The translations under genes and the position numbers were made by a program. A stretch of 64,000 nucleotides of DNA, taken from positions 3,348,001-3,412,000 of the forward strand of contig NZ_CP060039.1 of the NCBI RefSeq assembly GCF_014211915.1. The letters are read 5' to 3'. This document shows positions 55,333-64,000 of the stretch, in pieces (position 1 is the stretch's first letter; each line of letters begins with the position of its first letter). The notes under the pieces are model-generated. The model was given only the letters and a program-made list of their open reading frames with translations, did not search any database and was not told the origin of the DNA. Origin of the DNA: Burkholderia cenocepacia. GTDB taxonomy: Bacteria > Pseudomonadota > Gammaproteobacteria > Burkholderiales > Burkholderiaceae.

Positions 55333-56289
55333 GTGTCCAAGTCCTCAGAAAAACTCGATCTCGCCACGCGCGCCGCGTGGCTCTATTACGTCGCGGGCGA
55401 CACGCAGAACGAAATCGCCGAAAAGCTGCAGGTGTCGCGCCCCGTCGCGCAGCGCCTCGTCGCGTTCGCGGTCGAGAAGAACCTGATCCGCGTGCGCGTC
55501 GACCATCGGCTCGCCGACTGCCTCGATCTCGGCGCGCAGCTGTCGAAACGCTACGGCCTCGCGATGTGCGAAGTCGTGCCGGTCGACGCCGATGCGCCCG
55601 ACGCGATCGACCGCAAGCTCGCGGTCGCCGGCGCGCAGGTGATGGAGCGCTACCTGAACGAAACCCGGCCGATGGTGATCGCGGTCAGCAGCGGCCGGAC
55701 GCTGAAGGCCGCGGTCGCGCAGATCGCGCAGATCGACCGCCCGCAGCACCGGCTCGTGTCGATGGTCGGCGCGATCGCGGCCGACGGCTCGTCGAACCGC
55801 TACGACGTCGCGCAGTACATCTCCGAGAAAACCGGCAGCAAGCACTTCCTGCTGCCCGCACCGCTGTTCGCGGATAGCGACGCCGAGCGCGCGCAATGGT
55901 GCAATCACCGGCTGTACCGGATCGTCGAGGCGCTGTCGGGCGAGGCCGACGTCGCGTTCGTCGGGATCGGCAACATCGGCCCGCACTGCCCGCTCTACGA
56001 AGACGGCTTCATCACCGAACAGGAGCGCGACGAGATGACCGCGCTCGGCGCGGTGGCCGAACTGCTCGGCGTGCCGATCGACGCGCAGGGCACGCAGATC
56101 ACCGTGTCGACCAGCGCGCGCGTGACGAGCGTCGCGCTCGCCACGCCGCCGAAGCTGCCGACGATCGCGTTCGCCGGCGGCCCGAAGAAACACGACGCGG
56201 TGATTGCCGCGCTGCGCGGCGGCTGGCTGTCGGGGCTCGTCACCGACGAAGCCTGCGCGCGCGCCGCGCTCGCCGCGAAGGCGGCCTGA
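55333..56289 (+). CDS. SorC-family sugar-binding transcriptional regulator
   Basis: The product is 318 residues from GTG (VSKSSEKLDLATRAAWLYYV). The HTH reads GDTQNEIAEKLQVSRPVAQR; the sugar-phosphate-isomerase-like effector domain follows with VSSGRTLKAAVAQI, VGIGNIGPHCPLYE and ATPPKLPTIAFAGG. An in-frame ATG at 55276 is an alternative start but adds a low-complexity GRPAGRP stretch. As third gene of the dehydrogenase-xylulokinase group, it probably controls the locus in response to a polyol or phosphosugar (inference). Confidence 0.88.
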   Translation: MSKSSEKLDLATRAAWLYYVAGDTQNEIAEKLQVSRPVAQRLVAFAVEKNLIRVRVDHRLADCLDLGAQLSKRYGLAMCEVVPVDADAPDAIDRKLAVAGAQVMERYLNETRPMVIAVSSGRTLKAAVAQIAQIDRPQHRLVSMVGAIAADGSSNRYDVAQYISEKTGSKHFLLPAPLFADSDAERAQWCNHRLYRIVEALSGEADVAFVGIGNIGPHCPLYEDGFITEQERDEMTALGAVAELLGVPIDAQGTQITVSTSARVTSVALATPPKLPTIAFAGGPKKHDAVIAALRGGWLSGLVTDEACARAALAAKAA

Positions 56290-56311
56290 CGCTGCCATCG
56301 CACGCGCCGGC

Positions 56312-57535
56312 TCAGGCCGCGCGCGGCGCCGGAAACGCATGCTGGCGGGCGCACCACGCGCCGCCCCACGCCAGCGCCAGCAGCGCGACGAGCACCCACG
56401 GAATCGCGCCGGCGCCCGTCGCGCCGAGCAGCATCCCGCCCGCGATGCCGCCGCCGGCGATCGCCAGATTCCAGACCGTCACGAGCATCGACTGCGCGAC
56501 GTCGGCCGACTCCCCCGCCGCGTTCGCGGTGGCCGTCTGGAACAGCGTCGGCGCGCCGCCGAACGCGAGCCCCCACAGCACGACGCCCGCATAGACGATC
56601 GTCATCCCCGCCCCGGCGCCGAGCATCGCCGCCGCCAATGCGAACAGCGCGATGCTCGCGAGCGTCAGCCGCCGCTGCGCGACGCCGATCCATGCGCCCG
56701 TCAGCGCGATGCCGACGAGGGACGCGACGCCGAACACGAACAGCACCACATCGACCTGCGCGCCCATCCGCACGCCCGCAAGGAATGGCGCGACGTACGT
56801 GTACAGCATATTGTGCGCGAGCACGTACGCGAACATCACCGTCAGCACCGGCCGCACGCCGGGCAGCGCCAGCACGCCGAGCACCGGCTCGCGCGCGCCG
56901 GCCTGCTGGCCCGGATAGTCGGGCACGCGCAGGCGAATCCAGCCGATCAGCGCCAGCGCCGCGAGCGTGATCCCGGCGAACGCGACGCGCCAGCCGAACA
57001 TCGCGCCGAGCGCCGTGCCGGCCGGAATGCCGATCGACATCGCTGCCGGTATGCCGAGCATCGCGACCGCGATCGCGCGGCCGCGCAGCGACGGGTCGAC
57101 CAGCCGGCTCGCGTAGCCCGCCAGCAGCGCCCACAGCAGCCCGGCCGACATCCCGGCGACGAACCGTGCGGCCAGCGTGAGCGCGTAGTACGGCGACGCG
57201 GCCGTCAGCGCATTCGACACGACGAAGCCGGCCAGCGCCGCGAGCAGCAACCGGCGCCGGCGCATCGCACGCGTCGCCGCGACGAGCGGGATCGCCGCGA
57301 CGATCGAGCCGAGCGCATAGACGGTCACGAGCTGGCCGATCAACGCCTCGGTCACGTGCAGGTCGGTGCTCATCAGCGGCAGCAGGCCGGCCGGCAACGC
57401 TTCGGTGAGCACCGTGATGAAGCCGGCGGTGGCCAGCGCGAGCAGGTTCGCGACGGGCAGACGTGCACGAGCCGGCGTGGACGCATCTGCCGCACGATCG
57501 ACAGCGCGGTCGGAGACGGATACGCACTCGCTCAT
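56312..57535 (-). CDS. MFS transporter, arabinose-efflux (AraJ/YdhP-like) type
   Basis: The product is 407 residues with 12 transmembrane segments, starting MSECVSVSDRAVDRAAD. The conserved start of helix 1 reads LALATAGFITVLTEALPAGL, followed by GQLVTVYALGSIVAAIP, RRRRLLLAALAGFV and GLLWALLAGYASRLV. Such DHA1 proteins export sugars or drugs. The ATG overlaps the stop of the upstream serine hydrolase as ATGA, so both are made together. The gene converges on the SorC gene. Confidence 0.88.
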   Translation of the reverse strand: MSECVSVSDRAVDRAADASTPARARLPVANLLALATAGFITVLTEALPAGLLPLMSTDLHVTEALIGQLVTVYALGSIVAAIPLVAATRAMRRRRLLLAALAGFVVSNALTAASPYYALTLAARFVAGMSAGLLWALLAGYASRLVDPSLRGRAIAVAMLGIPAAMSIGIPAGTALGAMFGWRVAFAGITLAALALIGWIRLRVPDYPGQQAGAREPVLGVLALPGVRPVLTVMFAYVLAHNMLYTYVAPFLAGVRMGAQVDVVLFVFGVASLVGIALTGAWIGVAQRRLTLASIALFALAAAMLGAGAGMTIVYAGVVLWGLAFGGAPTLFQTATANAAGESADVAQSMLVTVWNLAIAGGGIAGGMLLGATGAGAIPWVLVALLALAWGGAWCARQHAFPAPRAA

Positions 57536-58728
57536 GCCGCGCTCCGGTCGTCGATGCCATATACCGCATCGCGCACGTCGGTGACGATGCGCCCGTGCAT
57601 CCCTTCGTACAACGTATTGGTCAGTGCGACGACCGTCAGCCCGGCTGCGCGGTCGACGAACCACGCATGCCCGTACGCACCGCCCCAGCGCCAGGTGCCG
57701 ACCGACTCCGGCGATTGCGCGGCCACCGGGTCATGCAGCACGGAAAAACCGAGTCCGAAACCGAATCCCGGCGCATCCGGCAAGTCGTGCGCGCCCGGCT
57801 GCACCCGCGCCATCTCGTCGATCCAGCGCGGTGCGAGCCAGCCGTCGAGGCCCGTGCGCAGCGTATCGAGCAGCGTCAGGCAATCGTGCGCGGTGCCGAC
57901 CATGCCCGCGCCGCCCGACGGCCACGCGGTCGCGTCGAACGCGCGCGCCGGCTCGAAGCGGATACCGACCGTGCCGTCGAACACCGGCACGAGATCGTCG
58001 TCCGCCATCCGGCGCGGCACGTCGGGCGTACTGACGTAAGGCGTCGCCAGACGCGCCGCGTCATGCGTGAAAAATGCCGTGTCGGTCATGCCGAGCGGCG
58101 TCGTCACAAGCGCCGCCACGGCGTCGACGAGCGGCCGGCCGTCGACCGCCTCGATCAGCGCACCGACCACGTCGGTCGCAAGCGAGTAGCCCCACGACGT
58201 GCCGGGCGCGAACTGCAGCGGCACGCCGGCGATGCGCCGCACGTTCTCGGCGAGCGACAGGCTCGCGCGATCCATCCCGTCGGACACGCCCGCGCGCGCA
58301 TACGGACCGTCGGCGTCGGCTTCGAGAAAGCGATAGCCGAGCCCGGCCGTATGCGACAGCAGATGCCGCAGCGTGATGTTCGCCGGCGTGCCGTCCGCGA
58401 GCATCGGCGCGAACGCGGGCAGCCGGCGCGCGACCGGCTCGTCGAGCCCGATCTTCGATGCCGCGACCAGCCGCATCGCGGCGGCCGTCACGATCGGCTT
58501 GGATACCGACGCGAGCCGGAACAGCGTGTCCTCGCGCATCGGCGTGCCGGCTTCGCGATCGGCCAGCCCGGCCGCGCGTGCATAACGCAATTCGCCGTCG
58601 CGCGCGACCAGCACGACCGCGCCAACCGCGCGCGCATCGGCCAGCGCGCGGTCGAGCACGGCATCGAGCCGGGCGCGCAGCGCGGCATCCGGTTCGGCGC
58701 GGCGGGCGGCGACAGGCAGTGATGACAT
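57532..58728 (-). CDS. Serine hydrolase, class C beta-lactamase/EstB family
   Basis: The product is 398 residues from MSSLPVAARRAEPDA, with GAGGT upstream. The nucleophile motif S-x-x-K appears as LFRLASVSKPIVTAA. The second motif is the EstB-like tyrosine WGYSLATDVVGALIE instead of the Y-x-N of true beta-lactamases, and the third is a WGGAYGHAWFVD-type histidine/glycine stretch. No signal peptide is seen, so a cytoplasmic esterase is more likely than a penicillin-degrading enzyme. It is coupled to the MFS exporter and divergent from a LysR gene. Confidence 0.85.
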   Translation of the reverse strand: MSSLPVAARRAEPDAALRARLDAVLDRALADARAVGAVVLVARDGELRYARAAGLADREAGTPMREDTLFRLASVSKPIVTAAAMRLVAASKIGLDEPVARRLPAFAPMLADGTPANITLRHLLSHTAGLGYRFLEADADGPYARAGVSDGMDRASLSLAENVRRIAGVPLQFAPGTSWGYSLATDVVGALIEAVDGRPLVDAVAALVTTPLGMTDTAFFTHDAARLATPYVSTPDVPRRMADDDLVPVFDGTVGIRFEPARAFDATAWPSGGAGMVGTAHDCLTLLDTLRTGLDGWLAPRWIDEMARVQPGAHDLPDAPGFGFGLGFSVLHDPVAAQSPESVGTWRWGGAYGHAWFVDRAAGLTVVALTNTLYEGMHGRIVTDVRDAVYGIDDRSAA

Positions 58729-58801
58729 GGCGTGACCTCGAACAGTGAAGGAACGCCCATCGTAGGGAGCCGGCACGAGAAGAAAAATCGGGTTAGAGTT
58801 C

Positions 58802-58826
58802 CGGACACTCCGGACATGGGTGTCCG
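58802..58826. promoter_or_regulatory. Inverted repeat between serine hydrolase and LysR genes
   Basis: CGGACAC (58802-58808) and GTGTCCG (58820-58826) are perfect inverted copies 11 bases apart, in the 113-base divergent region. The site is 15 bases upstream of the LysR ATG, fitting autorepression and control of the divergent pair. Confidence 0.45.
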
Positions 58827-58841
58827 CAATCGGGAACCTGC

Positions 58842-59726
58842 ATGGAAAATCTTGGCGGCTTCGTCGTGTTCGTCCAGGTCGCGGAAACGCGCAGCTTCGT
58901 CGCGGCCGGCCGAGCGCTCGGACTGTCGGCATCGGCGATCGGCAAGCGCATCGCGCGGCTCGAGGCACGCCTGAACGTGCGGCTCTTTCACCGCAGCACG
59001 CGCAGCATCACGCTGACGGCCGAAGGCGCGCGCTTTCTCGAACGATGCCGGCGCGTGATCGCCGAAATCGACGCGGCCGAGCGGGAACTGACGCAGAGCG
59101 TCGAGGCGCCGCGCGGGCGACTGCGCGTGAGCCTGCCGACGATCGGCACGTTGCTGTTGCCGGTGCTCGCCGATTTCATGGCCGCGTATCCGGAGATCGA
59201 GCTCGACATCGATTTCAGCGACCGGATCGTCGACGTGATCGACGAAGGCTTCGACGTGGTACTGCGCACCGGCCATCCGACCGATTCCCGGCTGTCGTCG
59301 CGGCTGCTCGGCCACTTCCGCCAGCACCTGGTCGCGTCGTCCGACTATCTCGAACGGCACGGCACGCCGCGCACGCCGGCCGACCTCGCGCAGCACCGCT
59401 GCCTGCATTACCGATTCCCGAGCAGCGGCAAGCTCGAGATCTGGCCGCTGCGCGCGCCGCGCGCCGGCACACCGCCGGAGGTACCCGTCTCGATGGTCAG
59501 CAACAACGCCGAGACGCGCCTGTGCTTCGCGCTGCGCGGGCTCGGCATCGCGTGCCTGCCCGAGTTCTTCGTGCGCGACACGCTCGCCGACGGCAGGCTG
59601 CGCGCAGTGCTCGACGATCACGTCGCGAGCCGCACGCCGTTCTACGTGCTATGGCCGTCGGGCCGCCATCCGCTGCCCAAGCTGCGCGCGTTCGTCGACT
59701 ACATGGCCGAGCATTTGCGGCTGTAA
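58842..59726 (+). CDS. LysR-family transcriptional regulator
   Basis: The product is 294 residues starting MENLGGFVVFVQVAETRSFV. The HTH reads AAGRALGLSASAIGKRIARL and RLFHRSTRSITLTAEGARFL, the CrgA/DmlR-like branch of LysR. The effector domain is complete to the C-terminus. It is divergent from the serine hydrolase-MFS pair and separated from it by an inverted repeat, so it probably controls that pair. It ends 14 bases before the convergent ABC ATPase gene. Confidence 0.9.
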   Translation: MENLGGFVVFVQVAETRSFVAAGRALGLSASAIGKRIARLEARLNVRLFHRSTRSITLTAEGARFLERCRRVIAEIDAAERELTQSVEAPRGRLRVSLPTIGTLLLPVLADFMAAYPEIELDIDFSDRIVDVIDEGFDVVLRTGHPTDSRLSSRLLGHFRQHLVASSDYLERHGTPRTPADLAQHRCLHYRFPSSGKLEIWPLRAPRAGTPPEVPVSMVSNNAETRLCFALRGLGIACLPEFFVRDTLADGRLRAVLDDHVASRTPFYVLWPSGRHPLPKLRAFVDYMAEHLRL

Positions 59727-59740
59727 CCGGCGCGCCGCCG

Positions 59741-60850
<1,110 letters not shown>

Positions 60851-60912
60851 GATCTGTCTCCGTTCGTTCGTGATGCGCCGCGTTGAAAGCGGCGCGCCTT
60901 CGTTCCTGATTG

Positions 60913-61626
60913 CTAGTTCGGCAGCACCGCGCCCGTCGCCTGCCAGCGCGCGACGTAGCCGGGCAGCTCGTGCATGTCGTCGAATACGTGCCGCGCGCCG
61001 ATGCCGCGCAACGCATCGATCTGCGCCGCCGACGCGTGCCCGCCGCCGACGAAGCCGAGCACGGTCATGCCGGCCGCGGCCGCCGCGGTGATGCCGGTCA
61101 CGCTGTCCTCGACGACCAGGCATTGCGCGGGCACCACGCCGAGCGCGCGTGCGGCTGCCAGATACACGTCGGGCGCCGGCTTCGGCCGCGCGACCGAATC
61201 CGCGCAGAACAGCCGGTCGCCGAAAAAGCGCGCGAGGCCGGTGCGCGCGAGCGCCGCTTCGACGTACGCGCGATAGCTGTTGCTCGCGCAGGCCGTCGTC
61301 AGGTCGATCGCGGCCAGCGCCGCATCGATACCGTCGACCATCGGCGCGTTGACGGCCGCCGCCTCGACCGCGCGGCGGATCGCGTCGACGTCGTCGGCCG
61401 ACAGCGTGCGGCCGACCGCGTCGCTCGCGCCGGCCAGCACGCGCTCGATGCGCAGCCCGAGCAGCGGCATCACGGCCGGCCGCGCATCGACGCCCGGCCA
61501 GCGCGCATCGAGTTCGCGCACGATCACGTCGGCGGCCACGGCCTCGCTGTCGATCAGCACGCCGTCGCAATCGCAGATCAGCACGTTGACGCCATGCCCG
61601 GCCGCACCTTTGCTTGCGCCGCTCAT
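60913..61626 (-). CDS. HAD-superfamily phosphatase (beta-phosphoglucomutase-like)
   Basis: The product is 237 residues. HAD motif I is LICDCDGVLIDSE (nucleophile Asp19, Asp21), motif II is ASNS in TTACASNSYRAYV, motif III is the lysine in RPKPAPDVYLAAA, and motif IV is VVEDSVTGITAA. The alpha-helical cap lies between motifs I and II, which is the subfamily that dephosphorylates small sugar phosphates. It overlaps the end of the preceding permease gene (ATGA, once the permease frame is corrected) and lies inside the ABC operon, so a sugar- or polyol-phosphate substrate is likely (inference). Confidence 0.88.
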   Translation of the reverse strand: MSGASKGAAGHGVNVLICDCDGVLIDSEAVAADVIVRELDARWPGVDARPAVMPLLGLRIERVLAGASDAVGRTLSADDVDAIRRAVEAAAVNAPMVDGIDAALAAIDLTTACASNSYRAYVEAALARTGLARFFGDRLFCADSVARPKPAPDVYLAAARALGVVPAQCLVVEDSVTGITAAAAAGMTVLGFVGGGHASAAQIDALRGIGARHVFDDMHELPGYVARWQATGAVLPN

Positions 61627-62473
61627 TTAACCGCCCGAACGTGAGCCCGCGCACGAGCTGCTTCTGCGACAGCCAGCCGACGATCAGGATCGGCGCGACC
61701 GCGAGCAGGGAAGCTGCGGACAGCTTCGCCCAGAACAGCCCTTCGGGGCTCGAGTACGACGCGATGAACACGGTCAGCGGCGCCGCGTTCGAGCTCGACA
61801 GGTTGATGCTCCAGAACGCCTCGTTCCACGACAGGATCACGAGCAGCAGCGCGGTGGACGCAAGCCCCGGCAGCGCCATCGGCATCAGCAGGTAGACGAT
61901 CTCCTGCCACGTCGACGCGCCGTCGATGCGCCCGGCTTCCAGGATGTCCTTCGGGATTTCGTTGAAGTACGTGAAGGTCATCCACACCGCGATCGGCAGG
62001 TTGATCAGCGTATAGACGATCACGAGCCCCGACACCGTATCGAGCAACCCCGCGTTCTTCCACAGCAGGTAGATCGGCACCAGCACGCCGACCGACGGCA
62101 TCATCTTGGTCGACAGCATCCACAGCAGCACCTTCTGCGTGCGGTGGTTCGGGAAGAACGCCATCGCGTACGCGGCCGGCACCGCGAACAGCAGCGAGAT
62201 CACCGTGACGCCGGCCGAGATCAGGATCGAATTCCACGCGAACCCGAAGTAGTTGCTGCGCGCGAACACCTCGCGGAAGCTGTCCAGCGTCGGCATGAAG
62301 AACAGCGACGACGCGTACGCCTGCTGCTCGGTCTTGAACGCGGTGATCGCCATCCAGAAGATCGGGAAGAACAGCAGGAGCGCGATCAACCACGCAAGCG
62401 TGCCGGGCAGCGCGCGCCGCACGAGGTCGAACACGGCCGGCGTGCGCCGGCCTGCCAAGGTCAGGTCGCTCAT
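61623..62473 (-). CDS. Polyol/sugar ABC transporter permease (MalG/SmoG type), frame broken at the last codons
   Basis: The product starts MSDLTLAGRRTPAVFDLVRR and has six transmembrane helices and the EAA loop LEAGRIDGASTWQEIVYLLM. It should end LVRGLTFGAVK and stop at 61623-61625 over the HAD start codon. As written, the phase is lost after LTFG: one G is missing in the run opposite CCC at 61634-61636. Restoring it gives a 283-residue protein with a normal end. Without it the reading frame runs on for about 630 codons through the HAD gene in the wrong phase and into the ATPase gene. Start overlaps the previous permease stop (ATGA). Confidence 0.85.
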
Positions 62474-63423
62474 TTTTCGTACTCCCCCTTCAGGTTGCGC
62501 GCGAGCATCCGCACCAGGAAGAACGACACGACGTTCGCGACCACGACGGCGATGATGCCGCCCGCGGATGCGAGGCCGACGTCGAACTGCTGCAGGCCGA
62601 GCGCATAGATCAGGTACGACAGGTTGGTCGTCGCGTCGCCGGGGCCGCCGCCGGTCGTCGTATAGATTTCCGCGAAGATCGACAGCAGGAAGATCGTCTC
62701 CATCATCACGACCACGGCGATCGCGCGCTTCAGGTGCGGCAGCGTGATGTAGAAGAACATCGCGATCGGGCCGGCGCCGTCGATGCGCGCGGCCTCCTTC
62801 TGCTCCTGGTCGAGCGACTGGATCGCGGTGAACAGGATCAGGAACGCGAACGGCAGCCACTGCCACGCGACGATGATGATCACGGCGGTCAACGGGTAAT
62901 CGGCGAACCAGTCGATCGGCGTCATCCCGAGCGCGCGCATCGCGTTCGCGACGAGCCCGTACACCGGATGCAGGATCATGTTCTTCCAGATCAGCGCGGA
63001 GACGGTCGGCATCACGAAGAACGGCGCGATCGCGAGCAGGCGCGCGACGCCCTGCCCGTAGAACTTGCGGTCGAACAGCACGGCCATCAGCACGCCGCCG
63101 ATCACGGTGATCGCGAGCACCGCGCCGATCAGCACCAGCGTGTGCCAGATCGCGGGCAGGAACGACGGATCGGTCGCGAGGAAGCGGTAGTTGTCGAACC
63201 CGGCGAAGCCCTTCACGTCCGGATTCAACAGGTTGTAGCGCGAGAACGAATACCAGATCGTCATCGCGAGCGGAATCGACATCCACAGCAGCAGCACCGC
63301 GACGGACGGCGACACGAGCCAGCTCGCGCCGCCGCGCGCACGGCGCGGCGCGCCGGGCGGCGACGACGCGTCGCCGACCGACGGCGCGTGAGCGTGACTC
63401 AGGGGAAGACGCAGGTGACGCAT
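62470..63423 (-). CDS. Polyol/sugar ABC transporter permease (MalF/SmoF type)
   Basis: The product is 317 residues starting MRHLRLPLSHAHAPSVGD, with GGAGGG upstream. It has six transmembrane helices after a basic N-terminal tail, and the EAA loop KEAARIDGAGPIAMFFYITL near residue 210 for contact with the ATPase. It pairs with the downstream permease, whose start overlaps its stop as ATGA. Together with the binding protein upstream, it forms a CUT1-type importer for a polyol or sugar. Confidence 0.93.
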   Translation of the reverse strand: MRHLRLPLSHAHAPSVGDASSPPGAPRRARGGASWLVSPSVAVLLLWMSIPLAMTIWYSFSRYNLLNPDVKGFAGFDNYRFLATDPSFLPAIWHTLVLIGAVLAITVIGGVLMAVLFDRKFYGQGVARLLAIAPFFVMPTVSALIWKNMILHPVYGLVANAMRALGMTPIDWFADYPLTAVIIIVAWQWLPFAFLILFTAIQSLDQEQKEAARIDGAGPIAMFFYITLPHLKRAIAVVVMMETIFLLSIFAEIYTTTGGGPGDATTNLSYLIYALGLQQFDVGLASAGGIIAVVVANVVSFFLVRMLARNLKGEYEK

Positions 63424-63537
63424 GATCGGAGTCCCTCCGGTTGATGCGCGGGCGCGAACGGCCTGCCCGCCTGTCAGCCTAGCCGGCCCGCGCCGTGCAC
63501 CAAGGCGCACGATGCGGGCCGCGCGACGGCTTGCGCG

Positions 63538-64000
63538 TTACTTCTTGTAGCCGGCCTGCCGCACTGCGCGGTCGGCCGCGGCCTGTCCGGCGGCGAGCGC
63601 CTGGTCGACCGACATCTGGCCCGCGACCGCACCCGCGATCGACTGGCCGACCACCGTGCCGAACGACTGGAATTCAGGAATCCCGACGTACTGCACGCCC
63701 GTGTACGGCACCTTCTTCAGCGACGGATCGTTCGGGTCGGCCGTCTCGATCGCCTTCAGCACGAAGTCCGAGAACGGCGCGGCGGCCTTGTACTCGGCGC
63801 GCTGATACGTCGACGTACGCGTGCCCGGCGGCACCGACGCCCAGCCTTCGTCCTTGCCGACCATCTCGATGTACTGCTTCGACGTCGCCCACGCGATGAA
63901 CTTGCGCGCGGCGTCCTGCTGCTTCGACGTCTTCGGTACGGCCAGCGCCCACGCCCACAGCCAGTGCGAGCCCTTCGGCGTGGCGGCGACCGGCGCGGCC
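63538..64000 (-). CDS. Extracellular polyol/sugar-binding protein, C-terminal part (truncated by window edge)
   Basis: Only the last 153 codons are in the window; the frame is open to the right edge. Visible blocks are ATPKGSHWLWAWALAVPKTS, DAARKFIAWATSKQYIEMVG and VPPGTRTSTYQRAEYKAAAP, typical of the C-lobe of CUT1 (SmoE/MalE-like) periplasmic binding proteins. The tail is ADRAVRQAGYKK. It is the likely first gene of the ABC operon on this strand; its signal peptide and promoter lie beyond the window. Confidence 0.88.
   Translation of the reverse strand, partial: AAPVAATPKGSHWLWAWALAVPKTSKQQDAARKFIAWATSKQYIEMVGKDEGWASVPPGTRTSTYQRAEYKAAAPFSDFVLKAIETADPNDPSLKKVPYTGVQYVGIPEFQSFGTVVGQSIAGAVAGQMSVDQALAAGQAAADRAVRQAGYKK

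Noticed and set aside
57532..58728. Class C beta-lactamase
   Set aside because: There is no signal peptide and the Y-x-N motif is replaced by an EstB-like tyrosine motif, so an esterase-type serine hydrolase is the better description.

Overview
The window looks like a piece of the main chromosome of a Burkholderia, probably of the cepacia complex. The reasons are the very high GC, the xseA-sodB and lpxK-Trm112-kdsB-adk gene orders, the kynBUA tryptophan-catabolism cluster with an AsnC-type regulator, and a polyol ABC transporter locus with arabinitol dehydrogenase and xylulokinase. The species call is inference from gene content and order; no database was searched.

Bases 1-11.2 kb are accessory metabolism and regulation: the tail of a GntR/UTRA regulator, a CaiB-type CoA-transferase divergent from a citrate-synthase-like protein carrying a DNA-binding head, a DHA2 drug exporter, a degenerate EAL-domain protein, a methyltransferase, a ketopantoate-reductase-like gene, an Mpo1-like protein, a Crp/Fnr regulator and a chromate transporter. 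From 11.2 to 38 kb the content is mostly housekeeping: sodB, xseA, lpxK-Trm112-kdsB-adk, a SirB1-like gene, murJ, rpsT, argF, murB, yajQ, plsY, a YbaK deacylase, an acyl-CoA synthetase, ogt-xerD, queG, tsaE-amiC, an EamA exporter, pirin, a CnoX-like thioredoxin, tcdA, pdxH and cfa. Several compact bidirectional terminators separate these units.

From 37.6 to 46.5 kb come a DUF72 gene, msrA, an SBP56/methanethiol-oxidase-like gene coupled to a membrane protein, a flavin reductase, and the tryptophan-to-anthranilate cluster (kynR divergent from kynB-kynU-kynA). From 46.5 to 52 kb lies an aromatic (mandelate/benzoylformate-type) locus: MFS transporter, ketopantoate-reductase-like gene, an aldehyde dehydrogenase reduced to 78 codons, benzoylformate decarboxylase and a divergent LysR regulator. 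From 52.1 to 64 kb is a polyol locus. An arabinitol/mannitol-type dehydrogenase, xylulokinase and a SorC regulator lie on the plus strand. An ABC importer (binding protein, two permeases, HAD phosphatase, ATPase) lies on the minus strand. Between them sit an unrelated MFS, serine hydrolase and LysR set.

The most notable observations are these. Four genes (amiC, kynB, kynA and the second sugar permease) each appear to lack one base in a G or C run, so each frame is broken exactly once; this points to homopolymer errors in the assembly or to real lesions. The aldehyde dehydrogenase seems to be stitched from three distant parts of the normal protein. A 12-bp perfect inverted repeat overlaps the likely promoter of the polyol operon, and a 15-bp perfect palindrome lies between kynR and kynB. 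The EAL protein has lost the hallmark catalytic residues. I saw no tRNA, rRNA, insertion sequence, prophage or CRISPR array.
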